Shown: positions 24,729 through 31,951 of the stretch, one piece after another | Numbering within the stretch: the stretch's first letter is position 1 | How the letters are laid out: each line of letters starts with the position of its first letter | Source of the DNA: Pseudomonas vancouverensis | GTDB taxonomy: Bacteria; Pseudomonadota; Gammaproteobacteria; Pseudomonadales; Pseudomonadaceae | DNA: 64,000 nucleotides | Assembly: GCF_004348895.1 (NCBI RefSeq) | Contig: NZ_RRZK01000038.1 | Location: 1 to 64,000 of the forward strand | Reading direction: 5' to 3' | Notes under the pieces: model-generated | Databases searched by the model: none | The model's input: only the letters and a program-made list of their open reading frames with translations | What the model was told of the DNA's origin: nothing | Position numbers and translations under genes: made by a program

Positions 24729-25505
24729 ATGCTTGATCCGATGGACTTTCGCGGCAAAGTGGTACTGGTCACCGGCGGTGGCAAAGGCGTCGGGCGTGGC
24801 ATCAGCCAGCGTTTTCTCGACTGCGGCGCCGAGGTGGTGATCTGCGGACGCGAAGCCCCGGTCACCTTGCCGGCCAGCGGTGGGCGCGAGGCGCTGTTCC
24901 TGGCTTGCGACCTGCGCGATGTCGAGCAGTCCGGCCAACTGATCACCCAGATCGTCGAACGCTTCGGGCGCCTCGATGTGCTGGTCAACAACGCCGGTGG
25001 CTCGCCGAACGCCGATGCCGCCAGCGCTTCGCCGCGCTTCAGCGAAGCGATCATCCGCCTGAACCTGATCGCACCGCTGAACCTCTGCCAGCAAGCCAAC
25101 CGGGTGATGCAGGCCCAGGCCGATGGCGGCGCGATCATCAACATCTGCAGCGTCAGCGCCACCCGCCCTTCGCCGGGCACGGCTGCCTATGGCGCGGCCA
25201 AGGCCGGGTTGCTGAACCTGACCACTTCACTCGCCGTGGAATGGGCGCCGAAGGTCCGGGTCAACGCCGTCACCGCCGGGCTGATTCTCACCGAGCAGGC
25301 GGCGATGCATTATGGCGACGAAGCAGGGCTTGCCCGGGTGGCGGCGACCATTCCGTTGCAACGCCTGGCAACCCCGCAGGACATCGGCGACACCTGCCTG
25401 TACCTGGCCTCCGGGCTGGCCCGTTATGTCAGCGGCGCCGACATCGCGGTGCATGGCGCCGGTGAACGTCCGGCGTTTCTCGATGCCGCGCAATCCCATT
25501 CATAA
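24729..25505 (+). CDS. Short-chain dehydrogenase
   Basis: This 258-residue SDR has TGGGKGVG, NNAGG, Ser in CSVSAT and YGAAK. ATG 24729 has a GAGG site seven bases upstream; the in-frame ATG at 24717 overlaps that site. It is paired with an SRPBCC protein under operator 9. By position it could act on a C/D-ring CoA intermediate, but the IpdF-like SDR is a different gene (28643-29425), so its own step is open. Confidence 0.75.
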   Translation: MLDPMDFRGKVVLVTGGGKGVGRGISQRFLDCGAEVVICGREAPVTLPASGGREALFLACDLRDVEQSGQLITQIVERFGRLDVLVNNAGGSPNADAASASPRFSEAIIRLNLIAPLNLCQQANRVMQAQADGGAIINICSVSATRPSPGTAAYGAAKAGLLNLTTSLAVEWAPKVRVNAVTAGLILTEQAAMHYGDEAGLARVAATIPLQRLATPQDIGDTCLYLASGLARYVSGADIAVHGAGERPAFLDAAQSHS

Positions 25506-25518
25506 AAGGAGTTTGGAC

Positions 25519-25998
25519 ATGTCCGCGATTGCCAGCCACAGCGTGCAGCTGGACCTCCCCCCCCACGCCGCCTGGGCGAGACTGAGCGACCTGAGCCTCG
25601 CTCCGCACTACGTGCCGGGGCTGACCGGTTGCCAGTTTCATCCCGGGCCACAGGCAGGCCTCGGCGCCAGTCGCCGGGTGTTGCGCAAGGGCGGTCAGTA
25701 TCTGGATGAAAGTGTGGTGCAGTGGCAGGAAGGCACAGGGTTCTTGCTGCGCTTGCACAAGGGCAGCAGCGACTCGCCCTTTCCGTTTCGCCAGGCCAGT
25801 TTCAGCTATGCCTTGCAGCCTGCGGGTGACACCACGCGCATCACCCTGCAAATGAGCTATAGCCTGCGCGGTGGCAAGTTAATGGAGTGGATGCTGAGCA
25901 AGGCCTTCAACAAGGTGGTGCGGCAGATTGCCGAGAACCTCAAGGCGTACTATGAAACCGGTCGGACGCAGAATGCGGATTTGGTTTCAGGCAAGTAA
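25519..25998 (+). CDS. SRPBCC-family protein
   Basis: A 159-residue protein with the START/polyketide-cyclase-like pattern: an N-terminal strand SHSVQLDLPPHAAWARLSDLSL, central RVLRKGGQYLDESVVQW and the long C-terminal helix LMEWMLSKAFNKVVRQIAENLKAYYE. The fold binds hydrophobic ligands, so steroid or steroid-CoA binding is plausible. It starts 13 nt after the SDR with an AAAAGGAG site. No catalytic residues can be assigned. Confidence 0.75.
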   Translation: MSAIASHSVQLDLPPHAAWARLSDLSLAPHYVPGLTGCQFHPGPQAGLGASRRVLRKGGQYLDESVVQWQEGTGFLLRLHKGSSDSPFPFRQASFSYALQPAGDTTRITLQMSYSLRGGKLMEWMLSKAFNKVVRQIAENLKAYYETGRTQNADLVSGK

Positions 25999-26016
25999 AT
26001 CTTTGCCTGACAGGCC

Positions 26017-26100
26017 GCTATCGTCGGAACGCCGCCCGCAGCAAGCCGGCTCCTACAAGTGATCTCGTGACTGTAGGAGCCGGCTTGCTGGCGATGGGGC
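26017..26100. repeat. REP doublet
   Basis: Arms GCAAGCCGGCTCCTAC and GTAGGAGCCGGCTTGC are close-spaced inverted copies, here about 20 nt apart, of the AGCCGGCTTGCTGGCGAT subtype. It separates convergent operons. Confidence 0.8.
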
Positions 26101-26128
26101 CGGAATACGCACCGCCACTTCAGAGCGC

Positions 26129-26563
26129 TCAGGAACGCGTCACTTCCGAATGTGCGGCAAAGCAGGTAGCAACAATTTTCCACTGCCCGCCAACCCGCCG
26201 ATAGCGATCCTGATAAAAGCCACCCAACTGCCGCGTCGCCCCGGTCTCGCCATCCAGGTTGAAATACCACAGCGCCCAACGGCCCTGGGCTTCGTCCTCA
26301 CTCAACAGCTCGATTTCCGGATTGGCGCCATGGTGCAGGTCGATGACCCGCGCATGGCAGGCCAGTTCGCGGTACAGCGCGACGAAGCTATCGCGCTCGC
26401 GAAAGACCCCGAGCGGCCCGTAGTCGATCAGCACTTCGCCCTCGGCAAAGCAATCGGCAATGTCCTCGGTCTGTTTGAGATCGCAGGCATTGAGATAACG
26501 ATGTTTGAGCTGACGGATCGCCTCCAGCGCTTCCAGCCGGGCGATGCGCTGTTCCAGGCTCAT
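26129..26563 (-). CDS. SnoaL/NTF2-like protein
   Basis: A 144-residue member of the NTF2-like superfamily (SnoaL_4 type), with LEALEAIRQLKHRYLNACD at the N-terminus, an acidic DIADCFAEGEVLIDYG and the C-terminal strand GQWKIVATCF. It overlaps the ketosteroid isomerase gene by ATGA. It shares the fold of the isomerase but not its active-site set, and may be a dehydratase or binding protein. It is last in the seven-gene leftward operon. Confidence 0.75.
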   Translation of the reverse strand: MSLEQRIARLEALEAIRQLKHRYLNACDLKQTEDIADCFAEGEVLIDYGPLGVFRERDSFVALYRELACHARVIDLHHGANPEIELLSEDEAQGRWALWYFNLDGETGATRQLGGFYQDRYRRVGGQWKIVATCFAAHSEVTRS

Positions 26564-26949
26564 GCTGCACCCCGGGCGGTGACGTTGATCTCGCTCCAGA
26601 ACGCCTTCATCGAACGGATCTTGCCCTCGGCATCGAACTCCATCACGTCGATCACGTGCAGCGAGCAAGGCTGGCCGCCCCACTCCATGTCGACCCGAAA
26701 CGGCATCGCCCCGCAACCGTTGAGCGTCGCCCGCACCGGGCCGGTCTGAGTCGCCGACACCTTCATCGCCCCCAGCCCCTGCCGGTAAAACCGCTCGATG
26801 GCGTCGAGGCCAAGCAACGGCGGTTGCCCGACCGGGTCCTCGACCACGGCGTCCCGGGCATAGAGGGCGACGATGGCGTCGATGTCACCGGCATCCACCA
26901 ACTCCACGTAACGCGACATGGTTGCCTGAATCTGCGCTGCGCTGATCAT
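26560..26949 (-). CDS. ksi: Delta5-3-ketosteroid isomerase
   Basis: A 129-residue protein strongly resembling the Pseudomonas putida isomerase as I remember it. Tyr14 (MSRYVELVD), Asp38 (VVEDPVGQPP) and Asp101 (HVIDVMEF) correspond to the catalytic Tyr16, Asp40 and Asp103, and TGPVRA, NGCGAMPFRV and WSEIN are also kept. It moves the delta5 double bond into conjugation with the 3-ketone. This is the most diagnostic gene for a steroid pathway in the window. The thiolase stop codon abuts its start and it overlaps the SnoaL-like gene. Confidence 0.93.
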   Translation of the reverse strand: MISAAQIQATMSRYVELVDAGDIDAIVALYARDAVVEDPVGQPPLLGLDAIERFYRQGLGAMKVSATQTGPVRATLNGCGAMPFRVDMEWGGQPCSLHVIDVMEFDAEGKIRSMKAFWSEINVTARGAA

Positions 26950-28152
26950 TCAGACCACCTCGAACAGGGCGGCCGCGCCCATGCCGCCACCGATGCACAT
27001 GCTCACCACCACGTAACGCAAGCCGCGACGCTGGCCTTCGACCAGCGCGTGGCCGACCATGCGCGCACCGGACATGCCGAACGGGTGACCGATGGAAATC
27101 GCCCCGCCGTTGACGTTCAGGCGCTCGGCCGGAATGCCCAGGGTGTCGCGGCAGTACAGGACCTGGCAGGCGAACGCCTCGTTGAGCTCCCACAGGCCAA
27201 TGTGATCCATGGTCAGGCCGTGACGCTTGAGCAACTTGGGAATCGCGTAGACCGGGCCGATGCCCATCTCGTCGGAGTTGCAGCCGGCCACCGCCATGCC
27301 GCGATAAATCCCCAGCGGCTCCAGGCCGCGCTTCTCGGCCATTTTTGCGCTCATCAACACCGAGGCCGACGCGCCATCGGAGAGCTGCGAGGCGTTACCG
27401 GCGGTGATGAAACGCCCCGCTTCGCTCCACTGGCCGCCCTGCCACACTGGCTCCAGGGCGCTCAGGCTTTCGCGGGTGGTGTCGATGCGGTTGCACTCGT
27501 CACGCAGCAAGGTGACGGTTTCATAACGGGTTTCACCGCTGGCCTTGTCGAAGATCGATTTGCGACTGACCATGGGCGCCAGCTCGCGGTCGAACAGGCC
27601 GGCACTCTGCGCCAACGCGGTCTTGACCTGACTCTGGTAGCTGTATTCGTCCTGTTCTTCGCGGGAAATGCCATAGCGCGCCGAGACGATTTCGGCGGTT
27701 TCGATCATCGGAATGTAGGCGTGTGGATCGAGTTCGATCACCGCGTTCGACTGGTTGCGGTAGAGATTCTTGTGCTTGTTCTGCACCAGGGAAATCGACT
27801 CGAGGCCACCGGCAACGGCGATGTCGATTTCGTCACACATGATGCCTTTGGCGGCCATGGCGATGCTCATCAGGCCCGACGAACACTGACGCTCGACGGC
27901 CATCCCGGCCACCGACGTCGGCAGGCCACCGGCAATCGCGCACAGGCGCCCGAGGTTGTAGGACTGGGTGCCCTGCTGCGCGGCGGCACCGATGATCACG
28001 TCGTCCACTTCGCCCGGCTCGATACCGGCGCGACGCACGGCTTCGCGCACCACATGGCCGCCCATCTGCGGGGCTTCGGTGTCATTGAAGGCACCGCGAA
28101 ACGCTTTGCCGATAGGGGTCCGGGCGGTTGAAACGATGACGGCTTCTTTCAT
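26950..28152 (-). CDS. Acetyl-CoA acetyltransferase-type thiolase (FadA5/FadA6-like)
   Basis: This 400-residue thiolase has the nucleophile Cys90 in ERQCSSG, the NEAFA loop, the catalytic His in SIGHPFG and the second Cys in CIGGGMG. In steroid clusters such thiolases release acetyl-CoA from side-chain (FadA5) or C/D-ring (FadA6) CoA esters. The neighbouring IpdF- and FadE30-like genes favour the C/D-ring role. The ribosome site GGAGC lies upstream of ATG 28152. Confidence 0.85.
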   Translation of the reverse strand: MKEAVIVSTARTPIGKAFRGAFNDTEAPQMGGHVVREAVRRAGIEPGEVDDVIIGAAAQQGTQSYNLGRLCAIAGGLPTSVAGMAVERQCSSGLMSIAMAAKGIMCDEIDIAVAGGLESISLVQNKHKNLYRNQSNAVIELDPHAYIPMIETAEIVSARYGISREEQDEYSYQSQVKTALAQSAGLFDRELAPMVSRKSIFDKASGETRYETVTLLRDECNRIDTTRESLSALEPVWQGGQWSEAGRFITAGNASQLSDGASASVLMSAKMAEKRGLEPLGIYRGMAVAGCNSDEMGIGPVYAIPKLLKRHGLTMDHIGLWELNEAFACQVLYCRDTLGIPAERLNVNGGAISIGHPFGMSGARMVGHALVEGQRRGLRYVVVSMCIGGGMGAAALFEVV

Positions 28153-28181
28153 GTTCAGCTCCTCGAAAATGCTCTTGAAGA

Positions 28182-28640
28182 TCAGGCCGGGTAATAACGG
28201 CTGATGGTGTCGACCACGCAGCCGGGACGGGCTTCGCCATCGATTTCGACGCTGACGCGGATGGTCGCCTGCACGCCGCCCTTCACTTCCTCGACCGCCA
28301 TCAACTGCGCACTGCCGCGCACCCGCGAACCGACGCGCACCACGGCGGGAAAACGCACGCGCTCACAGCCGTAGTTGACACCCATGGCCAGCCCGCGCAC
28401 TTCCACGATCTGCGGCAGGAACAGGTTGACCAGCGACAAGCTCAGGTAGCCGTGGGCAATGCAGGCGCCAAACGGACCGCTCGCGGCCTTGACCGGATCG
28501 ACGTGAATCCACTGATGATCGCCAGTGGCCTCGGCAAACTGGTCGATGCGGTCCTGCTCCAGCAACACCCAGTCGCTGACACCCAGCTCCTGGCCCACGG
28601 CGTCGAACAGCGCCATCGGTGTGTCGAAAATACGTGGCAT
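28182..28640 (-). CDS. MaoC-like enoyl-CoA hydratase
   Basis: A 152-residue hot-dog protein with the R-hydratase motif FAEATGDHQWIHVD (Asp/His pair) followed by GPFGACIAHGYLSLSL. It would hydrate an unsaturated acyl-CoA formed by the acyl-CoA dehydrogenases of the same operon. The gene ends 29 nt before the thiolase start and begins 2 nt after the SDR stop. Confidence 0.85.
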   Translation of the reverse strand: MPRIFDTPMALFDAVGQELGVSDWVLLEQDRIDQFAEATGDHQWIHVDPVKAASGPFGACIAHGYLSLSLVNLFLPQIVEVRGLAMGVNYGCERVRFPAVVRVGSRVRGSAQLMAVEEVKGGVQATIRVSVEIDGEARPGCVVDTISRYYPA

Positions 28641-28642
28641 GC

Positions 28643-29425
28643 TCAGGCCCTCTGACTGGACACCGACAACACTTCGCCGGTCATGTAGGAGCTGTAGTCG
28701 CTGGCCAGGAACATCATCACGTTGGCCACTTCCCAGACTTCGGCGGCGCGGCCGAAGGCTTCGTTGGCGGCCAGTTGATCGAGCACCGCCTGCGGCGCGG
28801 ATTTACGCAGGAAATCGTGCAGGGCAATGCTCGGGCTGACCGCGTTGATGCGGATGCCGTAATCCGCCGCCTCGACTGCAGCGCAGCGGGTCAGCGCCAT
28901 GACCCCGGCCTTGGCCGCGGCGTAGTGCGACTGCTCCTTCTGCGCGCGCCAGCCAAGCACCGAGGCGTTGTTGACGATGACACCGGCGCGGCGCTCCATC
29001 ATCTTCGGCAGCATGGCGCGGGTCATGCGCATGGTGCCGGTGAGGGTCACATCGAGTACGCGGTTCCACTCTTCATCGCCCATTTCCACCAGCAGACGCG
29101 AACCACCAAGGCCGGCGTTGTTGATCAGCACATCGACGCCTTGCAGGTCACATTCGGCGCAGGCAATCAACTGCTGGACCTGGGCTTCGTCGGCGACGTT
29201 ACAGACCTGACCGTAGACCTGTTGCAGGCCGGTGGTCTCGCGAATCTTCAGCACGGCTTCGGCCAGTCGGCCCTCGTGGATGTCGCTGATCATCAGCGCT
29301 CGGCAGCCCTCTTCGGCGGCACGCACGGCGGCGGAAAAACCGATCCCAGCGCCTGCGGCAGCAGTGATCAACACAGACTTGTCACGCAACAGGCCGCGAC
29401 CGGCCACATACTGGGGTACAGACAT
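28643..29425 (-). CDS. ipdF: SDR, IpdF-like
   Basis: A 260-residue SDR with an unusual cofactor loop ITAAAGAGIG, NNAG, the catalytic Ser in NNASVLGWRAQKEQSHY and YAAAK. The segments VLGWRAQ, AVSPSIALHDFL, EAFGRAAEVWEVA and the terminal SYMTGEVLSVSSQRA are those I associate with mycobacterial IpdF, a hydroxy-indane-CoA dehydrogenase of HIP degradation. Its neighbour is FadE30-like, the same pairing as in actinobacteria. Start ATG 29425 (MSVPQYV) follows AAAGGAGAG. Confidence 0.82.
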   Translation of the reverse strand: MSVPQYVAGRGLLRDKSVLITAAAGAGIGFSAAVRAAEEGCRALMISDIHEGRLAEAVLKIRETTGLQQVYGQVCNVADEAQVQQLIACAECDLQGVDVLINNAGLGGSRLLVEMGDEEWNRVLDVTLTGTMRMTRAMLPKMMERRAGVIVNNASVLGWRAQKEQSHYAAAKAGVMALTRCAAVEAADYGIRINAVSPSIALHDFLRKSAPQAVLDQLAANEAFGRAAEVWEVANVMMFLASDYSSYMTGEVLSVSSQRA

Positions 29426-29438
29426 CAAGACTCTCCTT

Positions 29439-30632
29439 TCAGGCGCGCGAGCGCGGTTCTTTGGGCATGCCCAGGGCACGCTCGGCGATGATGTTGCGCT
29501 GGATTTCGTTGCTGCCGCCGTACAGGGTGTCGGCGCGACTGAACAGGTACAGGGACTGCAAACGGGTCAATTGGTAGGGTGCGGCCTCAAGCAGCTCCGC
29601 TTCGGCACCCAGCACGTCCATGGCCAACTTGCCGAGGCTGGCGTGCCAGGTCGACCAGAACAGCTTGTAGATGGTTGCCTCTTTACGCAGTGAACCGTCC
29701 TGGCTGCCGGAGAGCATGCGCAGCGAGTTGTAGCGCATGATCCGCAGCCCGCTCCAGGCTTCGGCCAGGCGCTGACGCAGGATCGGATCACGGTCGGCGC
29801 CGTTGGCTTTGGCGATGGCAATGATTTCGTTGAGTTCGTTGTGAAACTGCATCTGCTGGCCGAGGGTCGAGACGCCACGCTCGAAACCCAGCAACGCCAT
29901 GGCAATCTTCCAGCCGTCACCCGGTGCGCCGATGATGTTCGCAGCGTCCGTGCGGGCGTCGTCAAAGAACACTTCGTTGAACTCCGAAGTGCCAGTCAGT
30001 TGTTCGATGGGCCGCACAGTGATTTCTGCCTGGGCCATCGGCACCAGCAGGAACGACAGGCCGCGATGGCCAACACTGCCCGGCTCGGTGCGGGCGATGA
30101 CAAAACACCAGTCCGACTCATGGGCCAGCGAAGTCCAGACTTTCTGGCCGTTGATGACCCATTGGCCGCTGGCTTCATCCAGGGTCGCACGGGTCTTGAC
30201 GTTGGCCAGATCGGAACCGGCGCCCGGCTCGGAGTAGCCCTGGCACCAGAACGAAGTACCGCTGACGATGCCCGGCAGAAACCGCTGTTGCTGCTCGGCA
30301 GTGCCGAACGCGGCGATGGTCGGACCGGCCAGGCCTTCGCCGATGTGGCCCATGCGACCGGGCCCACCGGCGCGGGCGTACTCTTCGTTGAAGATCACCT
30401 GCTGGGTGATCGACAGGCCGCGCCCACCGTGTTCCGGCGCCCAGCCGACGCAGGTCCAGCCACCTTCGGCGAGCTTGCGTTCCCAGGCTTTGCGTTCCTC
30501 GGGGAACATGTGTTCATCCCCCGGGCCACCGCGAAAACGCAGTTGTTCGAACTCGCCAGTCAGATTGGCGCTCATCCAGTCGGCGACTTCCCGGCGGAAG
30601 CGCTCGTCCTGTTCACTGAAGCTGATTTTCAT
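29439..30632 (-). CDS. fadE30: Acyl-CoA dehydrogenase, FadE30-like
   Basis: A 397-residue flavoprotein with FAD-domain motifs WCQGYSEPGAGSDLA and WVINGQKVWTS and a C-terminal YGGSNEIQRNIIAERALG. The Glu in LLGFERGVS is a candidate base. FadE30 dehydrogenates HIP-CoA in mycobacteria, and adjacency to the IpdF-like SDR supports that. It overlaps the upstream dehydrogenase gene by ATGA, suggesting that the two products may form a heteromeric enzyme. Confidence 0.82.
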   Translation of the reverse strand: MKISFSEQDERFRREVADWMSANLTGEFEQLRFRGGPGDEHMFPEERKAWERKLAEGGWTCVGWAPEHGGRGLSITQQVIFNEEYARAGGPGRMGHIGEGLAGPTIAAFGTAEQQQRFLPGIVSGTSFWCQGYSEPGAGSDLANVKTRATLDEASGQWVINGQKVWTSLAHESDWCFVIARTEPGSVGHRGLSFLLVPMAQAEITVRPIEQLTGTSEFNEVFFDDARTDAANIIGAPGDGWKIAMALLGFERGVSTLGQQMQFHNELNEIIAIAKANGADRDPILRQRLAEAWSGLRIMRYNSLRMLSGSQDGSLRKEATIYKLFWSTWHASLGKLAMDVLGAEAELLEAAPYQLTRLQSLYLFSRADTLYGGSNEIQRNIIAERALGMPKEPRSRA

Positions 30633-31801
30633 GGCTGCTCTCCCAGAATCACCGAGGCAATGCGCTCGCGATGCCAGGCCGGCAGCCCGAGGAAGCTTTC
30701 ACTGGCGCGGGCGCGCTTGAAGTAGAGGTGCGGGTCGTATTCCCAGGTGAAGCCGACGCCGCCGTGCAACTGAATCGACTCCGACGCACAGTGGAAATAA
30801 GTCTCCGAGCACTGCGCCTTGGCCAGTGCCGCAGCCAGTGGCAGCTCGGCAGCCACCTGTGCATCGCCTTGCGGATCGAGTACTTCCTGGGCCACGCAGG
30901 CGGCGTAATAGCTGGCCGAACGCGCGCATTCGACTTGCAGCATCATGTCGGCGGCACGGTGTTTGAGGGCCTGGAAACTGGCGATGGGCCGTCCGAACTG
31001 CTGACGTTCCTGCATGTAAGCCACGCTCAGGTCGAGCACCTGCTGCGCGCCACCGGTCTGCTCGGCGGCAAGGCCGATACAGGCCAGTTGCAGGGTTCGC
31101 TCCAGGTGCGACCAGCCGTTGCCGAACTCGCCGAGCAGCGCGTCGGCTTCCAGGTAAAGGCCCTTGAGTTGAATGCGCGCCTGACGGCGGGTCTGGTCCA
31201 TGGTCGGCAACATCTGCCGTTCGATACCGGCCTGCATCGCATTGACGGCAAACAGGCTGATGCCCGTCTCGCCGGTCGAGCCGGGATGCCGGGCGGCAAT
31301 GATCAACAGGTCGGCACCATGACCGTCGAGGACGTGCTTGAGCGTGCCATTCAGGACATAACCTTCGCCTTCGGCCACCACTGTGGCCTGCACGTCGTCG
31401 GCCGACCAGCCATTGGCGCTGCTGAACGCCAGGGTCGCGGTGACGCTGCCATCGGCAATCGACGGCAGCCAGCGTTGCTTTTGATCGTCATTGGCCGCCA
31501 GCAGCAGTGCCGGCGTGGCCATGCACGCCGTGGCGTAGAACGGTGAGCAGAGCAAACGCCGGCCCATCTGTTCCAGCAGGATCGCCAGCTCGACGAAGCC
31601 CAGACCCAAACCACCGTAGGTTTCAGGGATGTGAATCGCCGGCCAGTACATCTCCTGGCACAGCCGCTGCCAGAGCGCTTCGTCAAACCCGCGCTCGCTG
31701 ACCATTGCCGCCCGCACGGCGGCAGAATCCGAGACATCGGCAAGGAAGCCCTCGGCCGATTCGCGGATCATTTCCTGTTCGTCGCTGAATGCAAACTCCA
31801 T
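30629..31801 (-). CDS. Acyl-CoA dehydrogenase, second subunit-like
   Basis: The protein has 390 residues with an N-terminal alpha-helical domain (FSDEQEMIRESAEGFL) and a C-terminal LHGGVGFTWEYDPHLYFKR. The middle domain is diverged: the canonical GAGSD loop is replaced by FSSANGWSADDV, which suggests weak FAD binding on its own. Steroid pathways often use alpha2beta2 acyl-CoA dehydrogenases in which one subunit is degenerate, and coupling to the FadE30-like gene fits. ATG 31801 has a GAAGG site. It heads the seven-gene operon. Confidence 0.8.
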   Translation of the reverse strand: MEFAFSDEQEMIRESAEGFLADVSDSAAVRAAMVSERGFDEALWQRLCQEMYWPAIHIPETYGGLGLGFVELAILLEQMGRRLLCSPFYATACMATPALLLAANDDQKQRWLPSIADGSVTATLAFSSANGWSADDVQATVVAEGEGYVLNGTLKHVLDGHGADLLIIAARHPGSTGETGISLFAVNAMQAGIERQMLPTMDQTRRQARIQLKGLYLEADALLGEFGNGWSHLERTLQLACIGLAAEQTGGAQQVLDLSVAYMQERQQFGRPIASFQALKHRAADMMLQVECARSASYYAACVAQEVLDPQGDAQVAAELPLAAALAKAQCSETYFHCASESIQLHGGVGFTWEYDPHLYFKRARASESFLGLPAWHRERIASVILGEQP

Positions 31802-31902
31802 CGCGGCGCCTTCTGCTCGTTTGGCGGGGCGCGCGTGGCGCAACACCCCTTTGAGCATGAAGTTTGGCGCCGGCCGGACCCGGCAGAATCGTTAGCCCTG
31901 CC

Positions 31903-31920
31903 TAGTCCGAACGGGCGATG
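31903..31920. promoter_or_regulatory. Steroid-regulon operator 10 (inverted, atypical)
   Basis: TAGTCCGAACGGGCGATG lies 101 nt upstream of the acyl-CoA dehydrogenase operon, but its asymmetric halves point away from that operon and one GGAC is GGGC. No -10-like hexamer sits at the 30-nt position in either direction. Regulation of this operon may differ in strength or sign. Confidence 0.6.
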
Positions 31921-31951
31921 TGAGGAGGTGATTAACCGATACAGACGCCCA

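Noticed and set aside
31923..31935. GGAGGTGATT, a near-perfect anti-16S sequence, as a sign of a rightward gene
   Set aside because: No sensible start codon and reading frame follow it; the only frame is the shadow described above.
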